A DNA stretch of 64,000 nucleotides from the NCBI GenBank assembly GCA_002331485.1, contig DCYS01000007.1, forward strand, positions 87,914 to 151,913, written 5' to 3'. Of the stretch, positions 61,359 to 64,000 are shown piece by piece. The notes below the pieces were generated by a model. That model saw only the letters and a list, made by a program, of their open reading frames with translations. It had not been told where the DNA came from and did no database searches. This stretch comes from Flavobacteriales bacterium UBA2104 (GTDB taxonomy: Bacteria > Bacteroidota > Bacteroidia > Flavobacteriales_D > Crocinitomicaceae). A program made the position numbers and the translations under genes. Position 1 is the stretch's first letter; each line of letters starts with the position of its first letter.

Positions 61359-62600
61359 ATGAGTAAGAAAGAAACAACATGCTCGTTCTGCGGTCGACCA
61401 AAAAGTCAGGTTCGATTGCTCATTGCCGGAATCTCTGGTCATATCTGTGATAATTGTATTATCCAGGCACAATCTATTGTAAAGGAAGAGATTCCAAATG
61501 ATGGAATTGGTCAAAAGGAGGGAGGTGATGCACCGCTTAATCTAATGAAGCCTGTTGAGATCAAAGAGCATTTGGACGAATATGTTATTGGTCAACTTTC
61601 TGCAAAGAAAACACTATCTGTGGCAGTTTACAATCATTACAAACGCCTTAATCAAAAGGTAGGTAATGACGGAATTGAAATCGATAAGTCTAATGTTGTT
61701 TTGGTTGGACGAACAGGAACAGGTAAAACATTATTGGCTAAAACGATCGCTAAGATGTTGAATGTTCCATTCTGTATCGCCGATGCAACTGTACTTACCG
61801 AGGCTGGTTATGTAGGTGAAGATGTGGAAAGTATTCTTTCTCGTTTACTTCAAGCGGCAGACTATAATGCAAAAGCTGCTGAAAGAGGAATCATTTTTAT
61901 TGATGAGATCGATAAGATCGCTCGTAAGAGTGATAATCCATCCATTACCAGAGATGTTTCCGGAGAAGGAGTTCAACAAGCTTTATTGAAACTATTGGAA
62001 GGAACAGAAGTAAGTGTTCCGCCTCAGGGAGGAAGAAAGCATCCTGAACAAAAAATGGTAAAAGTGAATACTCAGAATATTCTATTTATTTGTGGTGGAG
62101 CCTTTGATGGAATAGAGAAGTTGATCGCACGACGTGTAAATCGTCAAACAATAGGTTTCTCAAGCTCTGAAGAAGAACGAATTGATAAGGATAATCTTTT
62201 GGAGTTCATCAACCCTACTGATCTTAAAGAGTTTGGGTTAATTCCAGAATTGATTGGACGTTTCCCCGTGCTAACATACCTGAATCCTTTAGATGCTAAA
62301 GCACTACGAAGAATCCTGACAGAGCCAAAGAATGCACTTGTGAAACAGTATGTAAAGCTCTTCGAGATTGATGGTATTGATCTGAAATTTGACAGCGATG
62401 TACTTGATTTCATTGTAGATAAAGCCATTGAGTTTAAGCTCGGAGCTCGTGGATTAAGATCGATCTGTGAAGCTATTCTTACTGAAGCAATGTTTGATGT
62501 TCCATCGAGAACGGATAACACAACGGAATATAGAGTTACGTTGGACTATGCGAAAACGCAGTTTAGTCGATCTAAGCTGGCGAAGATGAAAGCAGCGTAG
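61359..62600 (+). CDS. clpX: ATP-dependent Clp protease ATP-binding subunit ClpX
   Basis: A 413-residue AAA+ unfoldase feeding substrates to ClpP. The N-terminal zinc-binding domain carries four Cys (CSFCGRPKS, HICDNC). The AAA+ core has Walker A VGRTGTGKTLLAKT, the pore loop GYVGEDVES, Walker B IIFIDEIDKIARKS, the RKH loop GGRKHPEQ and arginine finger region LIPELIGRFP. The C-terminal domain includes LGARGLRSICEAIL. The ClpP-docking loop IGF is present (QTIGFSS). Complete and typical. Confidence 0.98.
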   Translation: MSKKETTCSFCGRPKSQVRLLIAGISGHICDNCIIQAQSIVKEEIPNDGIGQKEGGDAPLNLMKPVEIKEHLDEYVIGQLSAKKTLSVAVYNHYKRLNQKVGNDGIEIDKSNVVLVGRTGTGKTLLAKTIAKMLNVPFCIADATVLTEAGYVGEDVESILSRLLQAADYNAKAAERGIIFIDEIDKIARKSDNPSITRDVSGEGVQQALLKLLEGTEVSVPPQGGRKHPEQKMVKVNTQNILFICGGAFDGIEKLIARRVNRQTIGFSSSEEERIDKDNLLEFINPTDLKEFGLIPELIGRFPVLTYLNPLDAKALRRILTEPKNALVKQYVKLFEIDGIDLKFDSDVLDFIVDKAIEFKLGARGLRSICEAILTEAMFDVPSRTDNTTEYRVTLDYAKTQFSRSKLAKMKAA

Positions 62601-62602
62601 TT

Positions 62603-62638
62603 AGTGACGAGTTTTTTAGTGACAAGTGAGTAATGTTC
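62603..62638. repeat. Degenerate heptamer repeat left of the IS element
   Basis: Right after clpX the units are AGTGACG, AGTTTTTT (8), AGTGACA, AGTGAGT and AATGTTC, so an AGTGAnn unit recurs every 7-8 bp. It is similar in kind to the repeat at the right side of the IS, read on the other strand. Confidence 0.5.
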
Positions 62639-62695
62639 TTTGGCCAGAGAGGTCGTCTTGATTTGAAAGCTGCATTTTATTCAATAATTTGTAAC

Positions 62696-62716
62696 GTCCT
62701 GATAAAAAGTAGACAC
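62696..62716 (+). repeat. Left terminal inverted repeat of the IS3-family element
   Basis: The 21-bp left end begins GTCCTGATAAAA and ends AGTAGACAC. It matches the reverse complement of the right end apart from one extra A and one A/G difference. Confidence 0.75.
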
Positions 62717-62730
62717 TTAAAATAGTGTTT

Positions 62731-63111
62731 ATGAATAAAAAAGTAGTTGTAAGGTACAGTGAGAGTTTTAAACTTCAAGTTGTAAAAGAGTACGAAGAGA
62801 GTTATCTTTCACGATTAGAACTGAGTAAGAAGTACGGAATCAAAGGAGGTAGTACAATCAATTTGTGGATCAAAAAGTATGGATCTGCTCAATCTCAGAA
62901 TAAGATAATCAGAGTGGAAAAACCAAACGAGAAAGACAGGATAAAAGAGCTCGAAGCAGAATTAGCAAGGCTCAAGGGAGCATTAGCTCATCAAACTATG
63001 GTAGCCATAACAAAGGAAAGTATGGTAGAAGCTATAGCCGAAGACTTTGGAGTTGATCTGGAAAAGATCAAAAAAAAAGTAGAAGAAAAGCAATCGAAAG
63101 AAACAAAGTAA
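62731..63111 (+). CDS. IS3-family transposase OrfA
   Basis: A 126-residue DNA-binding protein starting at ATG 62731 (a GTG two codons earlier is in frame). The helix-turn-helix lies in SFKLQVVKEYEESYLSRLELSKKYGIKGGSTINLWIKKYG and is followed by a leucine-zipper-like coiled coil (RIKELEAELARLKGALAHQ). It binds the IS ends. Near its end is a run of nine A (63070-63078) where ribosomes can slip -1 into orfB. The frame after the run is open all the way into orfB, so an OrfAB fusion is the expected active transposase. Confidence 0.9.
   Translation: MNKKVVVRYSESFKLQVVKEYEESYLSRLELSKKYGIKGGSTINLWIKKYGSAQSQNKIIRVEKPNEKDRIKELEAELARLKGALAHQTMVAITKESMVEAIAEDFGVDLEKIKKKVEEKQSKETK
63070..63078 (+). promoter_or_regulatory. 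IS3 orfA/orfB slippery run (A9)
   Basis: Zero-frame codons are ATC AAA AAA AAA GTA. A slip at A AAA AAA gives AGT AGA AGA in the -1 frame, which continues without a stop through the orfB start at 63123. Confidence 0.6.
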
Positions 63112-63122
63112 AGGGCATTACC

Positions 63123-63932
63123 GTGAGTGATAGTTGTAGACTTTTGAAGTACAGTAGGTCTGCTTTTTATAAGGCTCGTGTGCTTACGCGAAAACGAAAA
63201 CACGTGGATAAAGTAGTTTTAGACAAAGTACTGGCTATAAAACAAGTGATGCCAAATATCGGTGGTCGAAAAATACATGGTTTACTACGCAAAACATTAC
63301 TGAGATCAGGTCATGCTGAGCTAGGAAGGGATCGTTTATTTGAGTTGTTGAAGGAACACGACTTATTAGTAAATAGAAAGCGTAAATACGCTGTTACTAC
63401 TGATAGCAACCACCCTTTTAAAAGATACCCCAACTTAATAAAGGACAAAGAAATAAGTCGAGTAAACCAGCTATGGGTGAGTGATATCACCTATCTGAAA
63501 GTGAGTCATGGGTTTTGTTTTCTTTCTTTGGTAACTGATGTACGAAGTAGGAAAATCGTAGGATACTATGTAAATGATACTTTGGAACTTACAGGAACAG
63601 TTAAAGCTTTAAATAGGGCTTTAAAGAAAGACACACCAGAGATACATCACTCCGATAGAGGTAGTCAATACTGTTCTTATGCGTACACCAACAGGCTTAA
63701 AAGTAAAGGTGTTAAAATCAGTATGACAGAAAATGGGAACTGTTACGAAAACGCTATCGCTGAGAGAATAAACGGAATACTAAAATCAGAATTTAATTTA
63801 AATGCTAACTTTAAAAACCTAAAACAAGCCAGGAAAGCTGTTAAACAAGCAGTCAATACATACAATGAACTGCGACCTCATTGGAGTATCAATCTTAAAA
63901 CTCCCAACGAGGTTTACTTAAAGACAGCTTAG
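63123..63932 (+). CDS. IS3-family transposase OrfB (DDE integrase core)
   Basis: A 269-residue DDE-type catalytic protein. It has an HTH_21-type segment (DKVLAIKQVMPNIGGRKIHGLL) and then the rve integrase core. First Asp in NQLWVSDITYLKV, second in EIHHSDRGSQYCS, and Glu in CYENAIAERINGILKSEFNL. The C-terminus YNELRPHWSINLKTPNEVY is also standard. The annotated start is a GTG, but translation is expected through frameshift from orfA, as the -1 frame is open from 63069 onward. Apparently intact. Confidence 0.92.
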   Translation: MSDSCRLLKYSRSAFYKARVLTRKRKHVDKVVLDKVLAIKQVMPNIGGRKIHGLLRKTLLRSGHAELGRDRLFELLKEHDLLVNRKRKYAVTTDSNHPFKRYPNLIKDKEISRVNQLWVSDITYLKVSHGFCFLSLVTDVRSRKIVGYYVNDTLELTGTVKALNRALKKDTPEIHHSDRGSQYCSYAYTNRLKSKGVKISMTENGNCYENAIAERINGILKSEFNLNANFKNLKQARKAVKQAVNTYNELRPHWSINLKTPNEVYLKTA

Positions 63933-63948
63933 TAATGAGTGTTAACCC

Positions 63949-63968
63949 GTGTCCACTTTTATCAGGAC
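63949..63968 (-). repeat. Right terminal inverted repeat of the IS3-family element
   Basis: The 20-bp right end, GTGTCCACTTTTATCAGGAC, is the reverse complement of the left end with one deletion and one substitution. Confidence 0.75.
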
Positions 63969-63979
63969 AAGACAATTTT

Positions 63980-64000
63980 CACTACTCACTACTCACTACT
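63980..64000. repeat. Heptamer tandem repeat at the right window edge
   Basis: Three perfect CACTACT units in a row reach the end of the window and may continue past it. On the other strand they read AGTAGTG, close to the AGTGAnn units left of the IS. Confidence 0.75.

Larger units (their letters stand above)
62696..63968 (+). mobile_element. IS3-family insertion sequence
   Basis: A 1273-bp element bounded by imperfect 20-21 bp inverted repeats and containing orfA and orfB in -1 relation. No target-site duplication is evident: flanks are GTAAC on the left and AAGAC on the right. Both flanks carry 7-bp-periodic repeats. Confidence 0.88.

Noticed and set aside
62144..62521. A 125-codon minus-strand frame inside clpX
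   Set aside because: clpX is complete and highly conserved; the antisense frame is a by-product of codon usage.
62692..63973. Target-site duplication of the IS3 element
   Set aside because: Flanking bases GTAAC and AAGAC do not match as a 3-5 bp direct repeat, so none is claimed.
1..64000. tRNA, rRNA, CRISPR array, prophage or defence island
   Set aside because: No cloverleaf, rRNA segment, spaced direct repeats or phage/defence proteins were recognised on either strand.

Overview
The window is a compact, A+T-rich chromosomal stretch from a member of the Bacteroidota, most likely order Flavobacteriales. A Crocinitomicaceae-like placement is an inference from gene style only. Supporting signs are five type IX secretion system (T9SS) cargo proteins, four with type A C-terminal sorting domains and one with a gliding-associated type B domain; a short 289-residue primary sigma factor without region 1.1; many TAnnTTTG promoter elements with little Shine-Dalgarno signal; SprB repeats; an OmpA/TPR/PD40 protein of the PorE type; and several SPII lipoproteins with no function I can name.

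Layout. 1-6.5 kb: partial FAD-linked oxidase, a lipoprotein, a T9SS cargo protein, and a two-gene TPR/PorE-like operon. 6.6-13 kb: thiolase, alpha-oxoamine synthase, murB, a thioesterase/isochorismate synthase pair (menaquinone), GH25 lysozyme, rplS. 13-21 kb: dnaX split by a ten-A run, a lactate/malate dehydrogenase paralogue, rpoD, dapD, meaB, a lipoprotein, ffh. 21-31 kb: degenerate SGNH lipoprotein, T9SS esterase with a FadL-type porin, rpsO-pnp, fabD, a large T9SS protein. 31-40 kb: mutS2, cmk, lytic transglycosylase, EI24 membrane protein, and a propeller/SpoIIE sensor phosphatase. 40-49 kb: MazG-like and Nudix house-cleaning enzymes, DUF4836 and other lipoproteins, a porin, an MMPL/RND transporter divergent from a T9SS protein. 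49-59 kb: TonB-dependent receptor, mazG, PagL-like deacylase with a GIN-domain lipoprotein, an NqrM-like small protein, and a giant SprB-repeat adhesin. 58-64 kb: zinc-ribbon protein, Nif3-like protein, clpP, clpX, and an IS3-family insertion sequence at the right edge.

How it fits together. Much of the content is housekeeping (replication, translation, mRNA decay, proteolysis, protein targeting, cell wall, lipid synthesis), interleaved with cell-envelope and secretion genes. Genes are tightly packed, with several convergent genes overlapping at their stop codons and strong, often bidirectional, terminators. No tRNA, rRNA, CRISPR array or prophage was seen. The most notable signals are the dnaX slippery run, three genes whose TAnnTTTG element lies so close to the start codon that the mRNA should be leaderless, degenerate 7-bp-periodic intergenic repeats (one pair flanking the IS), a symmetric operator-like repeat overlapping a divergent promoter pair, and a possible small RNA near 22.8 kb.
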